DNA of 64,000 nucleotides, taken from positions 571,936-635,935 of the forward strand of contig LSRX01000281.1 of the NCBI GenBank assembly GCA_001939145.1, read 5' to 3'. Shown here in pieces: positions 11,011-22,100 of the stretch. The notes below the pieces were generated by a model that was given only the letters and a program-made list of their open reading frames with translations, was not told where the DNA came from and searched no databases. The first letter of the stretch is position 1, and every line of letters begins with the position of its first letter. The position numbers were made by a program, and so were the translations under genes. This DNA is from Symbiodinium microadriaticum (lineage: Eukaryota; Sar; Dinophyceae; Suessiales; Symbiodiniaceae).

Positions 11011-11109
11011 TATAGGCCCTAAGTAGTTCCTTTTATGCGTTGATAGTATAGGATCCTATAATCTTAAGGTAATCCCTCAAAAAAGGAACTACTCAGGGGT
11101 TCATGGGTA
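11006..11109. mobile_element. MITE-like hairpin, family 1
   Basis: Shares AAGTAGTTCCTTTT with AAAAGGAACTACT and the GGATCCTATAA core. The ends are less well matched than in other copies. It lies directly beside the exon 11123-11192. Confidence 0.7.
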
Positions 11110-11122
11110 GGGAGCCGGCAGC

Positions 11123-11192
11123 CTGCAGCGCCAGCGCCCGGTCAAAGTTCACCGCCAGCTCCGCGAGCCGGCCGAAGATGGGAAGAAGGAGC
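11123..11192 (-). CDS. Short exon, left gene
   Basis: LLLPIFGRLAELAVNFDRAL, then ALQ, between acceptor GCGCCAG and a GC donor. A clear amphipathic helix in an island of non-repetitive DNA between a CCCTAAA-type array with a MITE-like hairpin on the left and a TTTAGGG-type array on the right. Confidence 0.55.
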
Positions 11193-11538
11193 CTGGCGCT
11201 TAGAGGGGGGTTTGAAGGCGTTGCTATGGAGGGGCTTTAGGGTTTTAGGGTTCAGGGGTTTAGGGATTTGCAGTAAGGCTTTTCGGGTGTAGGGGTTAAG
11301 GGCTTTTGGGTTTTTTGGGGTGTAGTTTTGGGTGTTTAGGGGTTTGGGGCTTTAGGGGGTTGAAGGCGTTGCTATGGAGGTCTCTTAGGATATTGGGTTT
11401 TAGGGTTTTAGGGTTCAAGGGTTTAGGGATTTAGGGTTTAGGGGTTTATGGATTTAGGGTTTAGGGGTTTGGGCTTTTAGGTTGCTAGAGGGTGCAAGGC
11501 TTAGGGTTCGGAATTTGCGGTGGTTTAGGGATTAGGAC

Positions 11539-11781
11539 ATTGGAACTTCCCCCTTGTTGTTGCTGTTGGTGGTGGTGTTGGAGTTCCACCGCCTTTGTTG
11601 GAGGGGGGCGCGCGCGCTTCGATGCACGATTTTGCTTTGCCTCTCGCATGGCGGAGATCTGTGCCCACAGGCGAGGTTTGCTTGGTAGAAAAGTCGTTGG
11701 TGTCACTACTACTACACTACTGCACAATTTACTGCAGAGCGGAAAGATCTTTTTTCCCACCCGCCCAGCTGACGGAAAGAT
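11539..11781 (-). CDS. Exon with basic and His/Gln-rich run, left gene
   Basis: Eighty-one codons, phase 0 to 0, from acceptor CACCTAG to donor GTCCTA. It contains MREAKQNRASKRARPPPTKA, then ELQHHHQQQQQGG, a disordered basic and polyglutamine-like stretch. The internal ATG could be the true start. Follows the NLS exon in phase, so a nuclear protein is plausible. Confidence 0.45.
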
Positions 11782-11912
11782 CTAGGTGGAAGGGTGTTTG
11801 GAAGTAGTGATCAGTTGGGGATCTTTTCTTGAGCACAATCGGTTCAGCCCATGCTTGAAGGCGAGGTTGCGTGGTTTCGGAGATACTGGCGGCCCGACAG
11901 GCATTCCGTCAC

Positions 11913-12036
11913 CTCTGAAAAACCGTCTGCATCTGTTCTACCTCCTGACCTCTTTTTCCTTTTAGGGCGTTTGTGGGAAGCAGCCTGTACAGGACTAGGC
12001 ATGCTAGACTCCTCTCCCCCTCGAAGCACAAGCTGG
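11913..12036 (-). CDS. Exon with nuclear localisation signal, left gene
   Basis: One base plus 41 codons, acceptor AAAGCAG and donor GTGACG. The peptide has SHKRPKRKKRSGGRTDADG, a classical basic nuclear localisation pattern, after a Ser/Gly/Glu-rich stretch. It ends in phase 0, agreeing with the next exon at 11781. This is the most upstream well-supported exon of the minus-strand gene that continues to the left edge; a small exon near 12250-12288 may precede it. Confidence 0.5.
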
Positions 12037-12309
12037 CTGCTTTGCAGATACCTGTGCACAAAAAATGTAAGCCAAGCAATCCAAAAACATCAAAATAATC
12101 CTATAGTTGCTAGTTCAGAGTTCCTTCTCCCGGCCTCAAAGCCCTAAACCCCTAAACCCTAAACCTTAAACCCTAGATCCGAAACTCTGTACTAAACCTC
12201 AAGGCCCCAAACCCTGCATGCTAGAGGCCACGGGAGCCGAAGCCTAAACCAGCACGAGGCACTCCAGCCGTCGCGCTGCAGGCAAGGCCTTGCAACCAGG
12301 CGGTTCGGT

Positions 12310-13065
12310 TTCGGGTACAGGGTTATGGGGCTAGGGGTTTTAGGTTTTGGGGTTTGGGTTTCGGGTTTTGGGTAGAGGGTTTATAGGGGCTGGGATTTGG
12401 CGTTTGGGCTTTCGGCTTCTGCACAGGGTTTAGGGGCTAGGGTTTTGGGATTTAGCGTTCAGCTTTTGGGTACAGGGTTTTGGGGTCAGGGTCTGGGCTT
12501 TACCTTTTGGGTAGAGAGTCTGGGGCCTAGTTGGGGGTTTAGGGTTTTAGGTATTGGGTACAGGATTCTGGGGGGTTCAAAAAAGGACATTGTGGAGGCC
12601 TGTGTTTTGTGGGCTTAGTGAAAGCAGATGTGCCACATATAACATGTGTGATCAAATCCGAAGACGACTCTCAATCGAGCACTAACAGTTAAATAACACT
12701 AGCAACAAATCCGTGATCGGTATATTCATGTACGCGAACTGGATTTGGGTAGGGTCCCGTTTTAAGGTCCGTTTCTATAAGGGTGCTGAACTACTTTGGG
12801 GACCTGAAAAGGGACCCTGGCTTAGAGAATTACCCAGTTGAAGGTGTAGCTTTCGTAAGGGATACATACATCCTTGCAGGCTGAAAGGTCGGCTCCTCGG
12901 CCAACCCCTCCCGGGAGGAGAAGGATAACAAAAAAGGGAGGAGTGGGCTTGGGGTTTAGGGTTGAGGTCTGGGGTACAAGGTTTTTGGGGTTAGGGCTTG
13001 GGGTTTAGGGTTGAGGTGTTGGGCAATGTTTTTGGGGTTAGGGTTTGGGGTTTAGGTTTTGGGAT
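12310..13065. repeat. TTTGGGGTT/TTTAGGG degenerate tracts
   Basis: Two G-type tracts (12310-12560 and 12940-13065) lie between the left gene and the end of the giant gene. The region between them holds no supported exon. Confidence 0.7.
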
Positions 13066-13067
13066 GT

Positions 13068-13199
13068 TTAGGCGCTGTAGGGCCTTGTATTTTCGACAGC
13101 ACAACTACTCTGAGCTCCGCGCCTGTGCACCTCCATATCCCTACTCAGCAGGCTACTTGTCCATTTCATGTCGGAGAGGAGCAACCGAAGCGTTTGGGG
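13068..13199 (-). CDS. Terminal exon with TAA stop
   Basis: Forty-three codons and TAA at 13068-13070, after acceptor GCTAAG. Contains [20 protein letters not shown] and ends NTRPYSA. It joins in phase 0 to the exon at 13246. This is the likely end of the minus-strand transcription unit; TTTAGGG-type DNA lies immediately beyond it on the plus strand. Confidence 0.5.
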   Translation of the reverse strand, partial: PQTLRLLLSDMKWTSSLLSRDMEVHRRGAQSSCAVENTRPYSA

Positions 13200-16120
13200 C
13201 TTAGCACCATCTGAGGTGTTCTGCACAGTCTTAAGGGAACATCACCGACTGTCCAGCATAGGATGTCTGATGCAAGAGCTGGGGTTTGACTCTGCTTGCC
13301 AGCACTGGTGTAACAAAAGAGTGTAACTTTCTCACACCTAAATGTCTGCAGAATGCACGGCCGAAGATGAGGGGTCAGTATTCAAAACGATGCACAACCA
13401 ATACAGCTCAAGCCAAAAGTTCTGTGACAGACAGGACTGCTGCATCACAAATCCCAAACCCACCCCATAATTTTATTCTGAACCCCAAATTCCAGTCCAA
13501 ATCCTACGTCCCATATAAGCCCTGAGCCCTAGAGCCCTAAATCAGCTTTCAACTTTCCGTAGCATGCCGGAACATTTTCGAAGAACCCCACGGGTCCGAG
13601 GTCAGGGCCTTCTCCGCATAGGTTGCAGAAAGCTGGAGTTGCCTCAGGATCTAAAGTTTAGGGGTCGTTTCGGTTGACTGCGATGCGCGTTTCTGACGAA
13701 ATACTCGCAAGCCAAGCTACAAGCCGGTATTGCTAAGGATCCGGGCAGGTGCTGCGACAAATTCGGTGTTCAAGCTCCTTGTCGCTACTGCGCCGGCTTC
13801 CGAAAGCATGCAATAACTGTACAAGCTGTGCTTTCATAGCGCCTGCACGGGTAGCAACTTCGCGCACCCGATAAGAAAACTTGCACACAAATAAATTTGG
13901 CGATGTTGGGATAGAGGCCCCATCTTTGAGCAACACTTCTTGTGAGTGCCCAATGGAAACATGCATTGCATGCGGACTCTCTTCAAATCAAATCTATACC
14001 GTTTCAAAAGCGCTTGCAGACCTGGCATTTTGGCCCAACCTTTGTAAAAGACTGTTGGTGGCAAAGCCCACGTTCGCGAGGTTTTTCTCGAGCATCTGCC
14101 CCATCAGGTCTCTGATTTGGTCGTCCATGCTCTCTAGGCTGCCCAACGACGAAACGATGAAATCGAAGATACGTGTCCTGCAGCAAAAACTCGTGTTAGT
14201 CGTCTTCCGAACTACTTCTGCCCTGCGGGCTGAAATTAAGGCATCTGCCGGGGGCGCGCTGCAGCCGGTGGGAAAGGTGTTTGGAAGTCATGCACTAGCC
14301 GTCTGTCCTGTCCCCATCACTTGAAGCATAGCAGTTCGCGACTTGCAAAGACTCGATCTTGTTGCCCAGTTCCAGCGCAATGTCGAAGGATGTGCAGCCA
14401 TCGTCGCCTATTACGCCAACATCGGTGGCAAACACAAGCTCCAACTCGAGTTGCTTGGAGAGGAGGAACTCGAACAAGCACCATACTCCTGGCTTTATTG
14501 CATGGTGCTGCTTATGCCCCAAAGCAAACCTAAACATCCGCTGAGTGACCCGCTCTTGACACCCTTGCAGCTCAGTGTAAAAAGCCCTCGTAAGAGGCAG
14601 GGCTCTGGTCAGGGGCTGGACTTCGTGGTCCAAGACCATGGCCACACCCTTAATGCCACTGCGTAGGGTCCGGGCAAAAGCACTGTCCATGATGGTCTCT
14701 CCCAACCTTTCCAGGACAAAACTCGCATCAGCATTGAGTTTAGACACAAAAACTACAGCTTAGCCGGAAACCCTCTCTTTGAAGATCGGGTGGAGAACTG
14801 TGACTACAGAAGAAGTGATAAGTATGCCGTGCCCGACAGCCCCAATCATCTCGGGGTGGGACTTGAACCCCTATGGAGCCCATTGGATTCATCCCGTCAT
14901 CGGCTCAGGAGGCTTGATGTGGCATGAGGATCGCAAGACCGCTTCAATGGCTCGCAACGATGGTTGTCACGCCTTCCGGTTCTGCAGGCTCGGTGTGCCC
15001 TTACCCGTTAACATGTCGGTGTAGATTGCAAACAAAGAAGAACCATCGAAACCTGCGCGCGCGAAAAGGACCGCTCTCGGACAACACTGCACTTTTGAAT
15101 CACTTTGCATCAAGACCACTCGGAGACCACTCTAAGGCCACCAGAACGGACCATTCCAGGTGCAACCACTGAACTTTTGGTATTCTGACAGTAGTCTACT
15201 GTATGACCAGTTTGAGACCACTCCAAGACCACCCTGGGTCCGCACAAGGCCGAGGGACGACACTAGGTTAAGGAATCGCGCAGACCATGCACTCTACGGC
15301 CTTGAATCTGCGAATGAGAATACAATATGAGGATTGACACATAACAAACAAGTCGCACCTCACAAACGTCAAACAATTTGCGGGTTTGGTCAATAGCACA
15401 CTGCAGCGCAAGAACCGCAATTCTACAGCTCGAGCCGCGGTTGTAATCCCCGCCTTTGCTCGCCCCCGCATGGAGCACGCCTGAAACCCGCGAGTTGCAG
15501 TCTTGCATGCGTCGTGAAAACTGGAAAACTGCCAATGGAAACGGTGTGTCCGAAAGGGCATGAGACCAACGCCACTGGACACCTTGGGACCCATCGTCGA
15601 TTTTGGTCCTGCATGTGAATCATACGACAACGGGGACCGTGCGCCGCTGCTTGCGCTTGGGCTCGTACTGCACTGTCAACACCACCTAGTCTCGTACAGT
15701 CCACACAGGAACCCAACAGTACCTTGGACATAGATCTTAAGCTAACTACATCGATATCTAAATGCGGTGTATGTGCATGCATTGTGCATACATGCATACC
15801 TGCAAGCATGCATCCGTGCCTACATGCAAGCATACATATATCCTGTGCATATATCCATCCGTCCATACGTACTTACCTACCTACTTACCTACCTACCTAC
15901 CTACCTACCTGCCTGCCTACCTACCTACCTACCTACCTGCCTACCTACCTACCTACCTACCTACCTACCTACCTAACTACCTACCTACCTACATATATAA
16001 ATACATAAATGCATAAATACACACATACATACATACATTTATATTTTACATACCATACATACATACATACATACATACATACATACATACATACATACAT
16101 ACATACATACATACATTACA

Positions 16121-16151
<31 letters not shown>

Positions 16152-19100
16152 CATACATACATACATACATACATACATTATGTACATAACGTACATACGT
16201 ACATACATACGTACAGACACACATACGCACTTACATGCATGCATGTATGCATACATATGTAGAAACGTACATACATACATACATACATACATACATACAT
16301 ACATACATACATACATACATTATGTACATAACGTACATACGTACATACATACGTACAGACACACATACGCACTTACATGCATGCATGTATGCATACATAT
16401 GTAGAAACGTACATACATACATACATACATACATACATACATACATACATACATACGTGCATGCATGTGTACATCCATCCATCCATGCACGCATGCATGC
16501 ATGCATGCATGCATGCATGCATGCATGCACACACACACACACGTGTATGTGTGTGTATGTATCAGCGTGGGCGGAGGGAGATACACATCTTTCCTACGAT
16601 TGCATATGCACATACCGAAACTCTAGGCCACGACCCTTCTTGCTCACGAGGAACTCCACTCCAAGGTTCCATTGGTTATTCGCAAAAGAGCAAATCCAGT
16701 AGCTCACATCCATCCTTTGCTGAGTACGGCGCATGGGTTCTGCAAATTTGGGTTTGTGGGGCTTCCTTCGCTCTGTCTGGGCATCAGAAGATGTTTGCTG
16801 GCCACCTCGCTTGCTTGAGGAGTTCAGGCATGCGGCCTAAGGCGAGGGCTTCAATCAACGAGCAGAGCAAGCTTCAATTGTTCTGTTGTCTAAGTTGCAC
16901 ACTTGGAGCAAATCTCTCGTTCCCACGGGTAATACCGAATTCTAACTACGGAAGAGAAAGCAACTCCAAGGAAAAGGAGGTAGGATTGAGCGGCCTGGCA
17001 TGGAAAGAGTCGCGGCTGGGAGGTTTAAGCGTAGAACTTCTACGGTAGAATCAAGCGTGTAAGCTCTACGATAGAAACACATGCGACTCTGACTTCGAAC
17101 TGGAGGTGTGCAATGGAAGGCCGAGCTGGATTAGACTCTCCAGAGACCGCCAAGAAGCCAACGCTGACCTTCCCTGGACCGAGCATGAGAGTGAATCGAG
17201 CGTACAAAGTGTGCAAAGCTTGTAGCCCAGGAGTGGGACACGAAGTAGTCCACCTTGGGAGGGCTGAAACAATTGAGCCCTTCGGACGGAGCTCTCTCAA
17301 GGCTCGAGTAAATGCTTGAAACTCAGGTTCTGGACCCATTATTCATTATTATGCTCTATCACGGCTTACACCAAGTAAGCGAACTGATGTTGCTTAAAGT
17401 TATGTTTTACACTACCGTTTTCCCTGTTCTTCTTCGCATTGTTCTTGTTCGTCCCGTATATGTTTGATGCTCCTCACCCACATGTTAAGTTCTAGGGCTC
17501 AAGATGTATCGGACCCAAATTTTTAGAAACACCTGCCTGTCTTCCGCCCCACAGGCTCACGAAGGACACTTGCCTGTCACAAGTCAAAGGCCTGACTATG
17601 TTGTTGACCACAAAATGCATGTTGCGATCCAGGATGAAGCTCTCGAAATGTCCCCAAAGCTCCCACAGGGTCAGGACCATGAAACCTGAGTTTCAGAAAA
17701 TAGGAACTGATTAGCAAACATCGAGGGTTGCTATGCTCTTACTACCTTCTGGGGGTGGAGCTTACCACCGCTCTGAGCCCAGAAACCTTGGTTGCTTGGA
17801 TGCACCGCGTCCGGGCCAGGGCGGGGGTCGCACTGGATGCGATGCGCCGCCGGTAGTTATCCAAGAGTTTAGAAAATGGCGTTCTGCGGCAGTGCTGCTC
17901 AATGAGCCATGCAACCACCGGATGAAGAATCAGAGCTGCCAAACCCGCTGGGAGTGCACAGTATGCAGAAGTGACAAGTACATGTGCAATGCCATTGCCC
18001 GACATGATTGCAACTTGAAGAGCGACCGGCAGCAACACCACCAGGAACAAAGCTGCGCAAAGTGGCAGCAACAGGTGCATGAGGTTCGTAGCATGCAGCG
18101 CACCTACTGCGGCTGCACAATCATATGGGACATGCGCATCCTGTACTTCAAGTTTGCTGCGGTCGATACTCTGGATCTTCACTGCCTGGGCATTCTCGGG
18201 GCTGAAGTCCAACCATTGGAGGCCTGTGCCTTTGACGTGATAGCAAAGCTGCCGATGGAGCTGCCGTGAGAGGAATTGTGGGAGATCGACAATGGGGCCT
18301 TGCAGCGACATGGAAAACGACCTCTGCTCCATCCCCTCTGGGAATTTGCCTGCAGCTTTCCGTAGCCTATGAGGAATCCGCTGTGATTTTGCATCTACGA
18401 TAACCAAAGGAGCGTCCAGGATCTGGTAAAACACGAATGCAAGGAAGACACAGCTGGCAGACACTGCAAACAGAGCACCGACTTGTGCGGAATCCTGTGG
18501 CAGCACATGACACACGTCAGACTTGCCATCCGACCAAGCATTAAATGGTGGGCACTTCTGGCATGTTCCATTGATGAACTGAGTGTGGGGTTCGCAGAAT
18601 GTGCAGGTATTCATTATGTCTTGCAGCATCACAACTTGACGGTCAGTGTAAGCCTGCCTGGTGGTCTGGTTGTTGGCACAGGTGCACCGTTGAAGCATGC
18701 CTCCGGATACCGATGCTGCCAACGGGCAAATAAGCAATGGAGTGCTCAGAGCACGCAGCTCGCTCCCGGTTGCATTTAAAGCAACTCCGTGGGTGCAGTT
18801 CTTACATGAAACATCCACTATTGTGGCCAACACAAGGACATCGTGCAACGGCGGCTCGTAGTCAATGCTGACATCTCTCACCACAACCTTGTGCGCCTGT
18901 GTGCTCAATAGGGGGCTGGACCACGACTGAAGGTGTATGACAGAAAGATGAACGACTTCAAACGGGCATGTCTCCAAGGAAAGGAAGCCCGAGCCCAAAC
19001 GCCCGCTAGCTTTCAAGGATGCTCCGGCTGCTATCTCGACAGTGCGGTTTGCAAGGGCGCTTGGGCAATCGCTGTTTCGCAAGTCAAGGCCGAGGCCTCC

Positions 19101-22100
19101 GACGGCATCTTCCAAAAGCACCGTCGCACCCGGGCTGAGTTGTAGAGACCTTGCAGCCACCACACTGGAAAGATCACTGCCGACTGCCTTATGCACATAG
19201 AGGCCGGACCCAGGACCCAGGAAAACACGGTCCTGCACAAACCCTGCAGCACCCTTTCCCGTTGACCTGGAGTCGCTGACGACAAACATCCCATCATGCA
19301 AGGCCAATCCAGGCGGGGAATCGCCTGACAGCATTTTTTGATGCTTCACCTAGGGGCCTGCATCCTGTGCCTTCATCTTGGGTTGACTAGCTTAAAAAGA
19401 CCTTGCTGTGAGTGCAAGCAGAAGACTTCGTGTGGAGACGGAGGCGTACAACCTCAGATGGAAACCGCCTCCATCCTCCTCACAGGAAGTGTTGGAGGTA
19501 GCCAGTGTGGAAGAACCTGCGATGGTAATGGTCCCTTCCGCATGAAGGCCGCCTCCGCTGCGACCTGCTGTGGCATTCTGAATATGGACATCGGAGCTCT
19601 CGTTGAGCAGCAAGCTCTCAAACACCGCGACTCCGCCACCATCTAGGAGCGTCGTGTGGCAGTCGGATGTGTGAACCTTGGACCAACCAGTAATCACTGC
19701 ACGTCCATAAATGCAAAGCCCTCCTCCATCTACGCGTGCGGTGGCATTCCCAACACCTAGTGTCGAGCCATTGGCAACCACCAGAGCGTGCGAGCCGGCC
19801 TTAAAGTTGTCCGCATACACACCTCCTCCGCTGTTTCCCGCCGAGGTGGTCCGGAGGTCGATTGATGAGTTGCTCTCTAGGTAGAGTTTTGCTGTCTGGA
19901 AGCCTCCGCCACTCCCCTCGATGGCATGGCTGTCGGATACTGTAACCTTGGACTGCCCGGCGACCACTGCGTCGTCAGCACTGAAACCTCCCCCACTCCC
20001 ACCCGCCTGGGTCCTCTCGATTTGCACCGCCGATCGGGAGGTTACTTCCAAACGCTTGCTGCAGAAGCCTCCGCTGTGCTCTCTAGAGGTGCTATCTCGA
20101 ATCGTGATGAGCGAGTTGTTGGAGACCAAGACTCCCTGCTCTGCAGAGAAGCCGCCCCCGTACGAGGAAGAAGAGGCAGTGTTGCGAATTGTGATCTTTG
20201 AGCCGTTATTGACCACAATATCTCCACGCCTTGCCGCGAAACCTCCACCCTCCAGCCGCGCCGCAGTGTTGGAAATGCTGATGGTCGAGCCGCCAGTCAC
20301 CTGCACAGCAGCCAATGCACCGGCAAGTTCCTGTCTAACACTGAAGCCTCCACAGCATCCGTTTCTGGCAAAGGAATCGCTAACCGAGATCTGAGAGTTC
20401 TTCGCGACCACAATCGGGCCAAAGCTCGCGAAGCCGACTATGCACATCTCGACTAACGCCCTGCGAAAACTAATTTCCGAGCAGTTGGACACAACAAGCC
20501 CTTGCCCGGCTGTGAAGCCGCCAATTTCTTGAGCAGCTGTGACATTCTCGAAAAAAACTGCTGAGTGATCGATCACTTGCAGAGTAGACGACGAAAAACC
20601 TCCTGAAAACGTCGATGCGTGGCTTTCTGATATTCGCAGCATGGAGTTGCTGGCAATTACCACCTGTCCAGGAGTGGAAAAGCCTCCGGCATAAGATGCG
20701 TTGGTGGCATGGATACTGAGTGTGGAGCTGTCGGCAAGAACCACGGCAGCTTCCGTTTTGTCCTGCCCAAACTGTGCATAGAAGCCTCCTCCGTCTGAAT
20801 CTCCGCCGGCGGAGCAGTTGCGGATCGTGACTGCTCCATGGTCGGAGACCTGCAGCCTGTCAGTGAAAAATCCTCCGCCATGTCCATTGCCCCCACGGCA
20901 ATCTGCAATCCGCATTTTCGAATGGCCAGTCACGAGGATCCTTCCATTTCTCCCCGTGTGAAACCCTCCCGCGTGCAGACCAGCAGTTGCATTGTCGATA
21001 CTGATCACGGATTTGTTTCTTACCACTACAGTCGCCTTTGCCCCTGCAGTGTCTGCAGCGTCGATTGCGAAAGCACCCCCAAGCTTGTAGGCGTAAACAT
21101 TCCGAACTCTGAGTATCGAGCCGTCCTCAATCTGCAAGCTCCCAAATAGATAAAAGCCCCCGCCATCTTTTCGCATCGTCTGGCTATCAGAAATCAGGAG
21201 CTTGGAAAAGACGGCAAGCATGACGGATCCCGCAGACAGAAATCCTCCTCCTCGCCGCTCGGCGATGGTGTTTTCAATGCGAAGCGTTGAGCTGTGGCTG
21301 ACGACCACCACGTTGCGATCCATGCTTCGGACAAAAGTGTTGTTGCAGCCACATGCATAGAAACCTCCTCCGTGCCTTCCAGCAGTGCTGTTTTGGATGC
21401 CAACAACAGCATTGTTGGACACCTCTAGAAAGGCAACGTAGAAGCCTCCACCATCTTTGGCATGACTGTCGGAAATCAGCACTTCAGAGTTGCCCCGGAC
21501 AAAAACTCTGGCTCGTGGTGCCGTGAACCCTCCTCCTGATCTTCCAGCTGAGACGTTCTGAAGCCTGATAGTTGAACCATCATCGACTTGCAGGTGACTC
21601 CGAGAAACAAATGCGCCGCCATCATATTTGGCGACATGACCATTTACAACCGTGATCTCAGACATATTTGCAACGATGACCGAGCCTGAACGAGCATAGA
21701 ATCCTCCTGCATACTGCTTGGCTCTGACATTCTGCATGTGAATGCCGGATTTGTTTGTGAGTTTCACGTATTTTCCCTGTGCGAGGAAGCCTCCAGCACT
21801 GCTTTCCGTGCTGGAATTGCGAATGCGGATGGCTGATCCATCAGTCGCAAGCACGCTCCCATTGACTGCAAAACCTCGATAGGTGCGTGCAGCAGACATC
21901 GCACACTGCTCAGACTTCTAAGAACAAACACTGATGGCCAGTCTCCATCTTCAGTTACGTAAGACATGCACTGACCTGAAACCTACGAGGTCCTACAAGC
22001 ATTAGCGATAAACACGAGGGAGCATGCGCGGACCGGAAACCTCCTCCTGATCTTAAGGCATGAGTGTGCTCGAGGTCGACATTGCCAGCGGCCATGTTGA

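Noticed and set aside
14762-14870. Coding exon [20 protein letters not shown] with an in-frame TAA, suggesting a broken gene
   Set aside because: Its phase does not fit the neighbouring 15005-15052 exon, whereas the acceptor at 14759 does. The stop then falls in the intron.
14855-14930. tRNA on the minus strand (GGGGTTCAAGTCCCAC)
   Set aside because: The T-stem is poor and no matching acceptor or D-arm is found. The stretch lies in an intron of the giant gene next to splice-like sites.
15724-16702. Long Tyr/Ile/Thr/Cys/Met open frames on both strands
   Set aside because: They are translations of CTAC and CATA microsatellites; all frames stay open because the repeat unit lacks stops.
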